Shown: piece by piece, positions 1 through 11,673 of the stretch
Layout: each line of letters opens with the position of its first letter
Numbering within the stretch: position 1 is the first letter of the stretch
Source of the DNA: Pararge aegeria
Taxonomy: Eukaryota; Arthropoda; Insecta; Lepidoptera; Nymphalidae
DNA: 64,000 bases
Direction: 5' to 3'
NCBI RefSeq assembly: GCF_905163445.1
Contig: NC_053201.1
Coordinates: 8,628,001 to 8,692,000 of the forward strand
The notes under the pieces: generated by a model
Database searches by the model: none
What the model saw: the letters and a program-made list of their open reading frames with translations, nothing else
What the model was told of the DNA's origin: nothing
Translations under genes and position numbers: made by a program

Positions 1-147
1 ACATTCTTACGATGTTTTCCTTAACCGTTGATGCAAGTGATATTTTAATTTAAGAAAGAATAGAAGAAAGTTAGAGGTGTGTGCTGGGATTCGAACTCGG
101 CCCCCAGAAGGTGTAGCCAAGGTCCTAAACCATTAGGCTATCACCGA
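1..147 (-). mobile_element. SINE family A, cut by the window edge
   Basis: The tRNA-like head on the minus strand (TCGGTGATAGCCTAATGG, then B box GAGTTCGAATCCCAGCAC) is followed by the body. Other family copies are at 2283, 10460, 10680, 11618, 15262, 16619 and 33525. Confidence 0.8.
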
Positions 148-504
148 TTTAGTAATTTTGTATCTTAAGTAAATGTGTCTCTTATTTTTTTATACTGACA
201 TAACTAGCTAGAAGAGCTTATTTTAATGGTTGGGCGCGGATTGTGTGCAAGTGTAGAGGGCCCCTTACTCTGAAAATAAAATAAACCCAGGAGAACTATG
301 CCTGGTTACGATTACGTAATGTTATGACAGTTGCAATTATAATGAATATAATATATGATACGAAAACCTATTAACGATTCGCGTCAGCTTCTAACTATCT
401 TTGAATAGATAGCAATCTGGAGGTATACTTACCAAATCTGTTGAGTATAAAAATTAAATTTATAAAAATGAATAAAAATGTTCGATAGTACTTAACATTC
501 ACAT

Positions 505-541
505 TTGGATAGAAGCAGGCGTTGCTTTGCGGAATTCTGAG
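505..541 (+). repeat. Small fragment of dispersed repeat R
   Basis: GGATAGAAGCAGGCGTTGCT matches the starts of the copies at 21232 and 45628. The rest of 148-904 shows no gene or recognised element. Confidence 0.5.
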
Positions 542-904
542 ATATAATGTAATAAACATTAAGTTTATTTGGTTTATTGTACTTTTTAAGCAACGTTCCG
601 CTCTATGTCCATCAATCTGCGTTAAGCCCATGAGCACAGAGGAAAAAAGGGACAAAGGCAAAGCTACAAGCAATACAAGGGCTACGATAGGTACACTACT
701 ACAAGCTTGAGGTGCGTGTGTGCGTGAGCACAGGCGCTATGTCGCGGACGGAGTAAAATCGGTTTATACCGCCTCGGCCTGTGCGCAAACTCAGGGGCTG
801 CACTACACGTCGCGCGTCGTGTTTTCATTTAATTGAATGTTAATGATAATAATTTAAATAGTGTTTAAATGTAATTTTATAACACCTAGTGTTTTGGCGC
901 TAGG

Positions 905-1110
905 CTTTGGCGCATGGCGCTAGGCATAATTGCATTGCACGGCTCTCCGCGCGAGTCTTTTTCACTTTTGGCGGTTGGTAGCGTGTCTAAAACATTCCAC
1001 CGCAGTTGTCTGGATTCAATCGACCCCTCATTCCTTGAGATGTGGCCAAAAAACTTGAATATGCGTAACTGCACCGTAGACGAAAGTCGTTCCTTGATAT
1101 TCAGTGTTTT
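905..1110 (-). pseudogene. Decayed RTE-type LINE ORF2 C-terminus
   Basis: The minus frame reads NIKERLSSTVQLRIFKFFGH then ISRNEGSIE, the conserved end of RTE/BovB ORF2 proteins. It is a short remnant. Confidence 0.6.
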
Positions 1111-1179
1111 AATATAAAAGTGTAAATATGGTTTACTGTACAGTGTGTATGCAAAATAATAGAAAGAATAAAAACACAT

Positions 1180-1405
1180 ATTTTTTTTAAATCTCTTTTT
1201 ATTATTTAAGTAATTTTAAAATTGTTTAAAAAGTTCCGTCTTGGGAGTCCGTGTGTCTGTATGTGCGGATCCCGTATCTTGTGGTCACGATAACGAGCGA
1301 AATACTTAACTTATCGAGTTGGTTTTTTTTATAGGCTTCAGTATTTTAAGGAATAGAAGCCTTTTACTTTTCACGGTATTATTAGATGTAGTTTAATTAT
1401 TATAT
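1180..1405. repeat. Dispersed repeat shared with 29640-29870
   Basis: CGGATCCCGTATCTTG, CACGATAACGAGCGAAATAC and GGCTTCAGTATTTT recur in the same order about 28 kb away. Nature unknown. Confidence 0.75.
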
Positions 1406-1496
1406 ACAAATAATCTCTTGTAATGAATGAGATTTTGAGGCGTGCACTTTTGGATTTTCCAATTTTTTTTTTATTTCTCTACAAGTGAAATTGCAG

Positions 1497-1715
1497 TCAA
1501 CCCTTGACTGCCATCTCACTTTGTGGTTCCACTTACCTGCATGCAGTCTTAGATGGGAGCGGGCTAACCTATTTGGAAGTATGGCAGTATGGCAGTTTTA
1601 TTTACCACACCCTTAATCGATTACTACGTGACATCGTACCGGCACGCTAAATCGCTTAGCTGCACATCTTTGTCGATAGGGTGGTAACTAACCACGGCCG
1701 AAACCCACCGGACAT
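1497..1715 (+). repeat. Dispersed repeat B
   Basis: CCCTTGACTGC..., GACATCGTACCGGCACGCTA and GGGTGGTAACTAACCACGGC recur at 4668-4850 (inverted), 14490-14690 and 59765-59935. Probably the untranslated end of a retroelement; no ORF. Confidence 0.7.
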
Positions 1716-1718
1716 GTT

Positions 1719-1850
1719 GTTCAGTGTCTTGGTGTCTATCTGTATATTATAAGTATTTATCTGCGGTAATCATAAAAATATTTTTCAGTCATCCAAATCA
1801 CCCATAAAACAAGCTACGCTTACTTTGGGGCTAGATGGCGAAGTGAGCGT
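1719..1850 (+). mobile_element. SINE family B, 5'-truncated
   Basis: TTCAGTGTCTTGG to ACTTTGGGGCTAGATGGCGA is the body of the SINE seen whole at 55085-55350; its tRNA-like head is missing. Confidence 0.75.
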
Positions 1851-2282
1851 TTTGAATTTCCTATTTTTCTCGCTTGACATGGGTTTCACAACATCCAAAA
1901 ATTTCGGAATCATTTCGATAATTCCACGGTATTATATTCTAACTAAGCAAGCAAGCCCATTTGCCTGTACCTACCGGAACAAGTAATAAATTACTCTCGT
2001 GCCCTATATTTCCCGTGTAGCATTATGTATGTACATACTTTCCAATCTCAAATTAGACATACATGTCTGCAGTGAATGTGTACAAGTAGAAAAAAAACGA
2101 ATAACTAGTCGTAACTTGTTCATTAACGATTTCCAGTCGCATTAACGAGGCAAAATGCGTTACTCCGAGAGCTGGTGAACCTTAAGCTCACAGTAAGTTT
2201 TATTTGTTTACTAGCGTCACGCCCCGGCAGCACACGGGTGCATATACTAAGGCAGTTTTTAGTGAAAAATAATACAATGAAG

Positions 2283-2560
2283 CTGTAATAGCGCATTGGG
2301 TAGGAGCTCGACTTCACTTTCGGGGGGCCGAGTTCGAATCCCAGCACATACCTCTAACTTCCCTAAGTCATGTGCGTTTTAAGTAATTCAAGTATCACTT
2401 GCTCCAATGGTGAAGGAAAACATCGTGAGGAAACCAGCATGTCTGAGAGTTCTACATAATGTTCTCAAAGGTGTGTGGAGTCCACCAATCCGCACTGGGC
2501 CAGCGTGGTGGACTACGGCCTTAACCCCTTCTCATTGTGGGAGGCCACCCGTGCTCTGTA
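2283..2560 (+). mobile_element. SINE family A
   Basis: A worn tRNA-like head (GGCCGAGTTCGAATCCCAGC B box), then CTTGCTCCAATGGTGAAGGA and the tail GGTGGACTACGGCCTTAACC. Region 2561-3150 shows no gene. Confidence 0.8.
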
Positions 2561-3150
2561 TCTGTACTGAGTTGATGTGATAAATAATACAATTCCATAG
2601 TCCATTAATTTAATCTATCTCATAAGTTTCAACGTAAGCGCATTAAAACATGTTTCTTGCTACATCTAAATACAAATCTTTGAATTTATTTGCTTTTTTC
2701 TTCTATAATTTAATTTATGTATTTAGACAATGTAGACAATGGGACGCGGTAGGTCGGGGGGCATTTCAAAGAATAGCGAATTACAAGTTCGTATGGGAAA
2801 AAATTACACATAGAAAGGTTTATTGGGGACGGAATCGCAAAGAACCACAGTTAGCTATAAATTATTTAAAACCATAGAGAACAACACAGCCAACTTCTCG
2901 TTGTTTTTTTTTATTATTATAGAGTTTTTGACCCATCACGCTGATCTAATGTAGGCTAGCAGACTATAGCAGTTATTATCATATGGCAGTGTGGTAGCAG
3001 GACTGACGGTTTACTGTACCCTTCAAGGAAAGATGTGGACACTGGACAGTGCCATATTTCGCCGAAATCTTGTACATTAAACCCCATCTTAACTTTGGCT
3101 TGACTCGAGAATAGAACCCAACTCGTGTGTTTCATAAAATATATAATATA

Positions 3151-3451
3151 CTAGCTGTTGCCCGCGACTTCGTCTGCGTTTGATTTTGTTTTTAAAATAT
3201 TCAGTATCGCTAAGCCTTAAATGAGTATAGTAGTATATATATATGTATAACATGTGACTGTCAATTAATTATAGACAAATAATTTGCAATAAAATAAAAT
3301 TGCGACTATAATTAAAGATTTAAGCTATCCTATCTCTTAAGTTGGAGCAGACTGCTCACGGTGTGCCAATTTAATTCAAAATCTGTTAAGTAGTTTAGGA
3401 GTCTATCGCGGACAAACATCGTGACAGGAGATTTATATATATTAAGAAAGA
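3151..3451 (-). mobile_element. Short non-autonomous Helitron copy
   Basis: CTAGCTGTTGCCCGCGACTT at 3151 is the inverted 3' end; the 5' end near 3451 is diverged. Internal TCAGTATCGCTAAGCC is shared with the 12905 and 30281 copies. Confidence 0.7.
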
Positions 3452-4667
3452 TACAAAAACGTTCACCGGCTCCCAGCCTAAACGTAGCGCGAGTTGAATA
3501 GAGTCTTTCTATCATTGTAAATCATTTTAAGCAATAACTTGGCCGTGGAATTGTAAAATCGTAATTGCTTTCGACTATTAAAAAATAAAGCTGTTAATTG
3601 GCGTTCGGGTGACCTGTCGATTTGGAGTGAGTAATGACTAATGACATTTCTCTGTAAGTATTTGGTATTTATCTTTTTTGACATAACAGGTTTGCGCTTT
3701 GCTTTTATCTCGCTTGTAGGCCTAGCATGTGCGACACGAGAAAATCCTGTTTACCCGTTCTATCGCCTATCTCTAGGTATTTATTTATGGGCTATGGTTT
3801 CTTGCACGAGTTTTTTGTTATAACGTTACCATATCGTTCGTTAGTATATTGCAAATGTTACTGGTGCTGATGGAGCCCCTTACGTTACATTTGCAATATA
3901 TAAACAACACTGCTATATAACAATGAAATATATTATTCTAGACTAGCGTGTTGCGGAGTTCCTTCCAGTTCCTGACAAATTTCAACCTCATTCGAAGCTC
4001 ATAAACATGAGCTAACTCACGCGACGGAGCGCATTCATCAAGCGTAGTTCGAGCGGAAGAAGGAAATAAAAGAAACACATGCCTAATATTCCTTCACAAG
4101 AACTGCACGCGGTCGAACCAATGGCTCATTATCTACTGGAGAGTGGAACTTGGACAATTGATGTAATGAGGGTTTCTTGAACTCCTTAATGGTCCGCGTC
4201 CGCAAGTCACGGTAGGAGAACGCGCGCCGTTGTTTAAAGTAGCCGCACACGTGCCGGTATCTCTGAGAGCTCCATCAAGAATATCAACACGTTTTTAGAA
4301 TTATTTGGAAATAAATAGATATTTTTACTACTTTCGTTTTCAAGTAAAATTCAGATGTAATGTAACTTGTACCTATGGTTTTATTACTATTATTATTGAC
4401 TAAAAGCTCACAGCATGAGGTTTTACTTAATTACCTAAGGTAAAATATTTTTCATGAATAAAAAGTAAATAAGGCACATTTTAAAGACGTTATTGGTGTT
4501 GTAGGACGCCCGCTTTACACCACAAGCGTTATGAATTTAATTCGAATTTGAAATTTTCGTGGCCAAGTGCTGTTCGCTGTGGTCTTATAACTGGGAGGTT
4601 CCAGATTTGTTCCTAGGTGGAGACTGGAGGCAATTTCGTAATTTTTTTTTTCTGTAGTCATGTCTGG
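3452..4667. other. No gene seen
   Basis: AT-rich with short non-coding frames. One 14 bp inverted repeat (3845-3858 with 3887-3900, TATATTGCAAATGT) surrounds a 28 bp loop. Confidence 0.5.
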
Positions 4668-4850
4668 TGGGTGGCTTTAGCCGTGGCTAGTTACACTCCG
4701 ACAAAGACGTGCCGCTAACAGTTTTTAGCGTTCCGGTATGATGTCGCGTAGAAACCGATTGGGGATTAATATAACTGCCATATAAAGGGTTAGCTCGCAC
4801 TACCATCTCAGACTACAATATAAGTCACCACAGGGTCAAATAGCAGCCAA
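4668..4850 (-). repeat. Dispersed repeat B, inverted
   Basis: TTAGCCGTGGCTAGTTACAC and GATGTCGCGTAGAAACCGAT are the reverse complement of the 1497 copy. Region 4851-5447 shows no gene. Confidence 0.7.
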
Positions 4851-5614
4851 GGGCTAACTTGTAAAAAAATCAAAAATAAGAGGCTAGACGTCCGCGCCAC
4901 GTCTCTGCCAGACCTCATATGTGTAGTTTGCGCCCTAGACCGACACGTATGCGTCCGCTCTTATTGCATCATACGCGCAGGAACTCTCAATGAGTTGAGT
5001 TGCACATCGTTATCGCTGAAAAAGGACATACCGGGCCGGGAACGCAAACCACGCGCTGAATCTTCTAGTACATACGCATTCGATTGATAAGGAAAAGTTT
5101 ACAGTATGACAGTATAACGATGCGTGTGGCCATGGAATTAGAAGCGAGCTTGTGAACGTCTAGACGGATTTACGAGTGCCTCAACTTAATGTAGTTGGGG
5201 TTCCGAACATCCTAATGGAATAACGGAGCAATTTATATTCGAACCTTCATCATCGTCATATATTTTAGTATAAGGCACTTTTGATGCGTACCTAATACAC
5301 ATTCTTCTTACATGTATATTAAATACATTGTAAGCAGAATGTGTAATTTTGTTTCGTGCTCGCTAGAATCGAAAACATATTAAACCATCTACAGTACGTT
5401 TTAAAAAATTTTTATTTATTAAGCTTCAATTCTATTTTTATTAATAACTAGCTGTTACCCGCGACTTCGTCTGCGTAGAACTACTACTTCGTGTAAATTT
5501 GTTTGGACTGAATAGGCTCTGAAACTATAATGAAACGATTCTAATGAAGCCGGCACATTGAATTATTGAGATTAACATAGGTAGACTTTTCCTGACCCTG
5601 ATCCCTGACTTAAC

Positions 5615-5990
5615 TTAGTTTAATACGTTTTTGTATACGACATTTTTTGTTTTTCCTTCTTTGGTCAAAACATGTAGGTTTTGTGGACTCGATACTCGTG
5701 AGCACGCCACATACAGTTGCCCATGGGAGAAACAGTTTTTTTCTAAATGAACACCAGCTACTTTGAGTGTCTGTCCTTGAGCTTTGTTTATCGTCATAGC
5801 GAATGCTGCTTTCAGGGGAAATTGTACTCTTTTGAATTGGAATGGCAAATCGGTAGGGATTATTGGAATACGGGGAATTAACACTTCTTCTCCCTTTGCT
5901 GTTCCTGTCATAATTATTGCTCTCACAATATTGCGTCCCAGGTGTGTAATTTGTAGACGTGTGCCATTACACATTCTTGGAATATACTTA
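5615..5990 (-). pseudogene. C-terminal fragment of a Helitron Rep/helicase (PIF1-like)
   Basis: The frame contains MCNGTRLQI, FPLKAAFAMTINKAQGQTL and GQLYVACSRVSSP, which are the last helicase motifs (V-VI) of PIF1-like Helitron proteins, followed by the normal stop. Upstream homology stops abruptly near 5990, where the AT minisatellite begins. Only about 120 codons of a protein usually over 1000 remain. Confidence 0.85.
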
Positions 5991-6402
5991 AGTATATAAT
6001 GTACTTTAGTATATAATGTACTTAAGTATATAACGTACTTAAGTATATAATGTACTGAAGTATATAACGTACTTAAGTATATAATGTATTTAAGTATTTA
6101 ATGTACTAAAGTATATAATGTACTTAAGTATATAATGTACTGAAGTATATAACGTACGTAAGTATATAACGTATTTAAGTATATAATGTACTTAAGTATA
6201 TAACGTACTTAATAAATGTACTAAAGTATATTACGAACTTAAGTATATAATGTACTGAAGTAGATAACGTATTTAAGTATATAATGTACTTCAGTATATT
6301 ATGTACTTAAGTATATAACGTACTTAAGTATATAACGTAATTAAGTATATAATGTACTTAAGTATATAATGTTCTTAAATATATAATGTACTTAAGTATA
6401 TA
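5986..6402. repeat. 17 bp AT-rich minisatellite in the Helitron
   Basis: About 24 imperfect copies of TTAAGTATATAATGTAC. The unit contains the palindrome TACTTAAGTA. It replaces the upstream helicase coding sequence. Confidence 0.9.
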
Positions 6403-6996
6403 TAAAACAAAATGAATCGATAAAATTATATGCGAAACTACTGGAACTATTTTATTCACAAAACAACATTACTTACCTATTAATACTCAATAAAAACTAT
6501 GCTGACCTTCTTAGGTACCGTAACTACTTGCTAAATGTGAAAAAACTTAAAAAAACCTGCCTACTAATCTACTACAATTTTATACCTATCCTAAAAAATG
6601 AATTAAAGTATTTATTTTACCTATTAACTATAATTCTACCTACTACTAACTTATGCTAAACTAATAATAACAACCAAAACAACTAAGTAAATAACACAAA
6701 ATGCTTATCCAAGAAACCCTAAACACCAATGAAAACGTAAAGAAAGCGAATACGTTGCAGCTCAAAATTGTAGATATCGCATGCGTCCGCCAACGACGTC
6801 TGCCCGTTCGGGTAAGCATACTTTGTGATCTACACTCCTCCCACCGAGCCATCCGCGTCCTCCGCACGTCTTTGCCGCCGCGCCGCGCAGCGCGCCCGCG
6901 CCCGCCAGCCCCGCCACACCACACCATGCATCGTCACACTCACACATTCATAGTGTATAGGCCGATGGGCCTGATGGACATGTCAGGCAGAAAGTA
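6324..6996. repeat. 673 bp tandem duplication, copy 1
   Basis: From TTAAGTATATAACGTAATT to GGCAGAAAGTATT. It includes an AT-rich half and a GC-rich patch (6780-6925). The second copy follows directly. Confidence 0.92.
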
Positions 6997-7669
6997 TTAA
7001 GTATATAACGTAATTAAGTATATAATGTACTTAAGTATATAATGTTCTTAAATATATAATGTACTTAAGTATATATAAAACAAAATGAATCGATAAAATT
7101 ATATGCGAAACTACTGGAACTATTTTATTCACAAAACAACATTACTTACCTATTAATACTCAATAAAAACTATGCTGACCTTCTTAGGTACCGTAACTAC
7201 TTGCTAAATGTGAAAAAACTTAAAAAAACCTGCCTACTAATCTACTACAATTTTATACCTATCCTAAAAAATGAATTAAAGTATTTATTTTACCTATTAA
7301 CTATAATTCTACCTACTACTAACTTATGCTAAACTAATAATAACAACCAAAACAACTAAGTAAATAACACAAAATGCTTATCCAAGAAACCCTAAACACC
7401 AATGAAAACGTAAAGAAAGCGAATACGTTGCAGCTCAAAATTGTAGATATCGCATGCGTCCGCCAACGACGTCTGCCCGTTCGGGTAAGCATACTTTGTG
7501 ATCTACACTCCTCCCACCGAGCCATCCGCGTCCTCCGCACGTCTTTGCCGCCGCGCCGCGCAGCGCGCCCGCGCCCGCCAGCCCCGCCACACCACACCAT
7601 GCATCGTCACACTCACACATTCATAGTGTATAGGCCGATGGGCCTGATGGACATGTCAGGCAGAAAGTA
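6997..7669. repeat. 673 bp tandem duplication, copy 2
   Basis: Reads the same as copy 1 everywhere compared, including identical six-frame translations of its ORFs. This suggests a very recent duplication or an assembly artefact. Confidence 0.92.
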
Positions 7670-7689
7670 TTCTAAAAGCTGGCTAGGAG

Positions 7690-8105
7690 TATTTGAATTA
7701 TGCGATACATAACTGCACCCCGCGTTTTCACCCGCATAATTCCGGGATCGGGATCGGGATAAAAAGTAAAGATGTCCTTTCCCAAGGTTCCATCTATCTC
7801 TATACCAAAATTCATTTAGTAGGCATATACGATACATAACTGCACCCTGCGTTATCTATCACTCGCATAATTACGGGATCGGGATCGGGATCGGGATAAA
7901 AGGTTGCCTTTGTCCTTTTCCAAGGTTCCATCTATCTCTATACCAAAATTCATTTAGTAGGGATATACGATACACAACTGCACTCTGCGTTTCCACCCGT
8001 ATAATTCCGGGATCGGGATCGGGATCTGGATAAAAAGTACCCTATGTCCTTTCCCAAGGTTCCATCTATCTCTATACCAAAATTCATCAAAATCGGTTCA
8101 GCGGT
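7690..8105. repeat. Three tandem copies of a block of about 130 bp near the Helitron 5' end
   Basis: GATACATAACTGCACC, then a (GGGATC)n run, then CCAAGGTTCCATCTATCTCT recur at about 7698, 7826 and 7963. The (GGGATC) run varies in length between copies. Confidence 0.85.
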
Positions 8106-8178
8106 TTAGGCGTGAAAAGGTAACAGACAGACAGACAGACAGACAGAGTTACTTTCGCATTTATAATATTAGTAGGGA

Positions 8179-9765
8179 TTTAATACATTACCTACATTGT
8201 GAATTCGACACATGGCGGTAAAAAGTATAGGTTTTTTTAGTATTATACAATCGTAAATATAAAAGTTAAAAAACTGGAGCCGATTACGGAGAAATTAATG
8301 TTTTATAGAAATCTAAAAGTAGGTAGGCTACATAAAGCTGTAGAGAAACCAGTAGTTACAAAAAAGGCATAGTCGGTGGCCACAATGTGTTGTTGATGTG
8401 GTGTTGATTAACAGAGGATTTTCAACACTTCCAATTGTGAGCACGATACAACACCAACGTAAATATAATCTGGCCACACGATGGTATACCTATTTAACGA
8501 CTTAACTTAATTTCTTAATACGATTGTTATTAAATCAGGGATTAAAAATCCGAGTCGGGTTTTAGTTTATTTTATTTATTCCCTTTTTAACTATCTACCA
8601 GCTGTTCTTCTTCCGCTTACTTACTTATTATTTAAGTATATTTATATTTCCTCCTGGTCAAAAACAGCAAAAATAACACAAAATAAAATTACAAATTACA
8701 ACGATACATACTGAAATCGAATCCAGTCGTGGGACTGCCCTTGACCCGAATCGAATCGGGTTTTAACCGAACATCGCACCGGTACCGCCTATTGGCACGT
8801 TTTTCCGGCAGCTAGGTCTCTAGGCACTGGGGCAAAGCATATTCAATAATAGTTATATAAATTCTCGTGTAGAATTTTTCTAAAAAGCTTTATTTCCGGC
8901 CAACGTAGGTGCGGAACACTAAGTTCACGATTCAGACTCGAACCTGGCCGGTGTATAAAATAATTCAAGTCACGTGAACACAGAGCTGATGGGTTTAACT
9001 GTTCAGTCTGCTATTTATACAATTAGATGTGTGCCCTGTAGCTGTCTAGTGGTTAAAATTAACTACTACGGATCACGAGAAGACGGTTTCGATTTCTGGG
9101 TCAGGTCAAAATTTTGTAGGCAGCGGGTTTTTCTGTAAAAAAACCGAAAATCTCAATAGGTCACAAGTCTTAGGAATTTGGTGGTGTCCACCTCCCAGCC
9201 TTGGAGAGCACGTTAAGCCGTAGATCCATGTTATTATAACTTAGTCGTTTAAGCCCGCCAACCCTCCCTGGAGCAGTGTGGTGGGTCTATGCTCTAAACA
9301 CTCTAAAACCTATGAGAGCGGAGATCCTTGTCCAGAAGTGGCATGGTAATAGGCTAATAGATCAGCTTGTGTTGCTTATAATTTTGACATAACTTTAAAG
9401 TATAGGTAGGTAAATAAATATTTGTTAACTAGTTATCATCAACCAATAACATTCCACACCATGGCACTGGACTCTTCCATAGGCCAGAGCTTTTTAGAGC
9501 TAAGCCCACCACACAACTACAATGCGATATGGTGGGCTTTTAACGATTATATTGTTGCATGTTAGTTATAATTATCAGAACTGAAAGACAATATGGCTTA
9601 TGTAGGCTTTTCGTTAATGATTTTTGCTAAAAAACAATACATATATAAAAAAATATCTAAAGAAAATTTCTTTACATGACATTTTTTTTTGATCAGGGAA
9701 TCGAACCTACGACCTTATATTCAAACAAGCGGACCACTAATCTAATGGCAAATAGGTATGTAAAA
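8179..9765. other. Gene-free stretch with old repeat pieces
   Basis: Two pieces of a repeat near 9220-9310 and 9450-9545 (GCCCACCACACAACTACAAT) match the family at 43340-43520. A tRNA-like SINE remnant on the minus strand (GGGAATCGAACCTACGACC) lies at 9690-9765. Confidence 0.5.
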
Positions 9766-10459
9766 AGGCGGCTGATTTGGATTCTTAATATAGTAGGTAC
9801 CTATATTTAAATTTAAAAAGCTGTTTTTAGAAGTTGAATAATTTGTTGTTGCCAATTTTATAAACGTACTTACTTATCTCTCTAAAGGTCAGCTTTATGA
9901 TAACTTTTTTTAATGATAACAGACATATACGTAGTACTACGTAGGTACTTATGGCTACAGCAGAGAATGTCTGTTTAAAACTTTACTTCGACGAACGCCG
10001 ACAAAAAAGACAGTGAATCTCAAGATGATATTAGCCGCTCTAGGCTACGACGAGAACCTACATATCTTAATGACAACGCCACTGGTTTTAAGGAGGGGAG
10101 ATTGTCATAGAATTCAAATAAAGAATATCAGTGTCATTGTCATATTAGTGTCAGAGACACACAGTACATGTTTTCTTGTGTTAATTTCTGTATTAAATAA
10201 AACTAAATATCTCTTGGTTTAGCATTTATATCAAAAGTGAATCTGTTATATTCTGTGAAACTGGATCGTAAACTGTTATGTTTATGATCTAGTATGCCAA
10301 AAAACTTATGATTATAAATAAACCATTATTAATCGAAATCGAAATTGACCTGATTTTATATTCATTTGGTTAACTAACTAGTTAGTCAATCAAGTAGGTA
10401 TGTTATTGACATTTAATCTAATTTATGATTTTCATTAACTCTTCTCTATATTAAAAAAC

Positions 10460-10690
10460 TGATGAAGGCTAGGGGTTGGAACTTTAGCCTCCATTACGGG
10501 GGGCCGAGTTCGATACCCAGCACGCATCCCTGACTTTTCGGAGTTAGTGCTTTTTGAATATTAAATATAACTTGCTTGAACGGTGAAGGAAAATATCGTG
10601 AGTATAACTGAATACCCTAGTTCTCCATAATGTTCCCAAGGGCGTTCAAAGTCTATCAATCAATTATCGGCCCACTATAGAGCACGGGTC
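10460..10690 (+). mobile_element. SINE family A, worn head
   Basis: GGGGGGCCGAGTTCGATACC is the B box, followed by the family body (CTTGCTTGAACGGTGAAGGA). It meets an inverted copy tail to tail. Confidence 0.75.
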
Positions 10691-10958
10691 TCCTCCCACA
10701 ATGAGAAGGAGTTGAGGCTGTAGTCCACCAAGCTTGCCCAGTATGGCTTGGCGGACTTCACACACCTTTGAGAACATTATAGGTGGGGGAACTTTCAAGC
10801 ATGTAGGTTCGCGATGTTGTCCTTCACCGTTGAGGCAAGTGAAATGAGTTTTAATTGCTTAAAACGGATAGAAAAGTTAGAGGTTCGTGCTGGGATTAGA
10901 ACGGACTGAGTTCTCGGAAGCGAAGTCGAAGTCCTACCCACTGGGCTATCACCGCTCA
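10680..10958 (-). mobile_element. SINE family A, full length, inverted next to the previous copy
   Basis: Tail GGTCTCCTCCCACAATGAGA, body CCTTCACCGTTGAGGCAAGT, head CCCACTGGGCTATCACCG. Regions 9766-10459 and 10959-11617 show no gene. Confidence 0.85.
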
Positions 10959-11626
10959 CAGTACATACATTATTGTCATATTTAATCTTACTAACTTCAC
11001 ACAGCAAACTTCACCTCTCAATAGGAGGGATCAGATGTTGATGATGTGTAATACTTAACCGAAATTACAGCATATTACATGTAGAAATAGGTACACAGAG
11101 ACTAGATAAGTATCCAACTATAGCGCACACAGAACGGATAAGTTCGATACGTAGAAAATACACGCCGAAAGACGAAAGTTTTAGAAATCCTATGATATGG
11201 TACTCGTAGGGTAACCAATTTATTTTTACCTATATGGAGAAAACGCCACTGTTACAAACTTGACAACTGATGTTTCATGTACACGATAACTATATAGAAT
11301 AATACTCCTTAGATACTAATATTATAAACCGAGAGTGTTCGTTTGTGCTTCCTTAACGCCCCAACTAAGCGACAAATAAAAAAAACAACTTTATTTTTTG
11401 GCATACATTTATTTAGTTTAACGCAGGATTAGTAACATCGGCTAATTTTTATGTAAACCAATGGTTCCCAATGGTTTTTTACAAAATCGAAACGGCAATA
11501 GGTTAAGGTTTAGGTTAGGCTTAAATACTTGATTAACCAATGAACGTCCTATACTGTTTACTTACAAGAGAACTTAAAACTAATGACGTTCATTATTTTA
11601 TTGGGAACTCAAATACCTATCATCAT

Positions 11627-11657
11627 ATCAACCCCCTTAAGGGGTAAGGGGGTTGAT
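11627..11657. repeat. Perfect inverted repeat: 13 bp arms, 5-base spacer
   Basis: ATCAACCCCCTTA at 11627-11639 and its complement at 11645-11657, just before the larger palindrome. Confidence 0.95.
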
Positions 11658-11673
11658 TTGGGGGTTGATACGG

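Larger units (their letters stand above)
5448..8178 (-). mobile_element. Helitron, non-autonomous, 2.7 kb
   Basis: Read on the minus strand it begins TCCCTACTAATATTATAAAT at 8178 and ends GCGGGTAACAGCTAG at 5448, flanked by A and T, matching the Helitron rule TC...CTRR inserted in AT. Inside are the C-terminus of a Helitron helicase (5615-5990), a 17 bp AT minisatellite, a 673 bp tandem duplication and a triplicated stretch of about 130 bp. The Rep domain is absent, so it cannot move itself. Short copies with the same two ends lie at 3151-3451, 12905-13315 and 30281-30719. Confidence 0.85.

Noticed and set aside
79..147. tRNA-like sequence with A and B boxes
   Set aside because: It is the head of a SINE; the same head plus SINE body recurs many times, and no complete cloverleaf was seen. 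The same holds for the other tRNA-like heads in the window.
6661..6927. 88-codon minus-strand frame repeated at 7334-7600
   Set aside because: Duplicated only because the whole 673 bp block is duplicated; Arg/Gly-rich from GC-rich DNA, no domain.
7740..8030. Telomere-like GGGATC repeats
   Set aside because: Insect telomere repeat is TTAGG; these short runs are part of the Helitron blocks.
10013..10222. 69-codon frame possibly from an LTR element
   Set aside because: A short motif looked vaguely retroelement-like, but no LTR pair, primer-binding site or domain could be seen.
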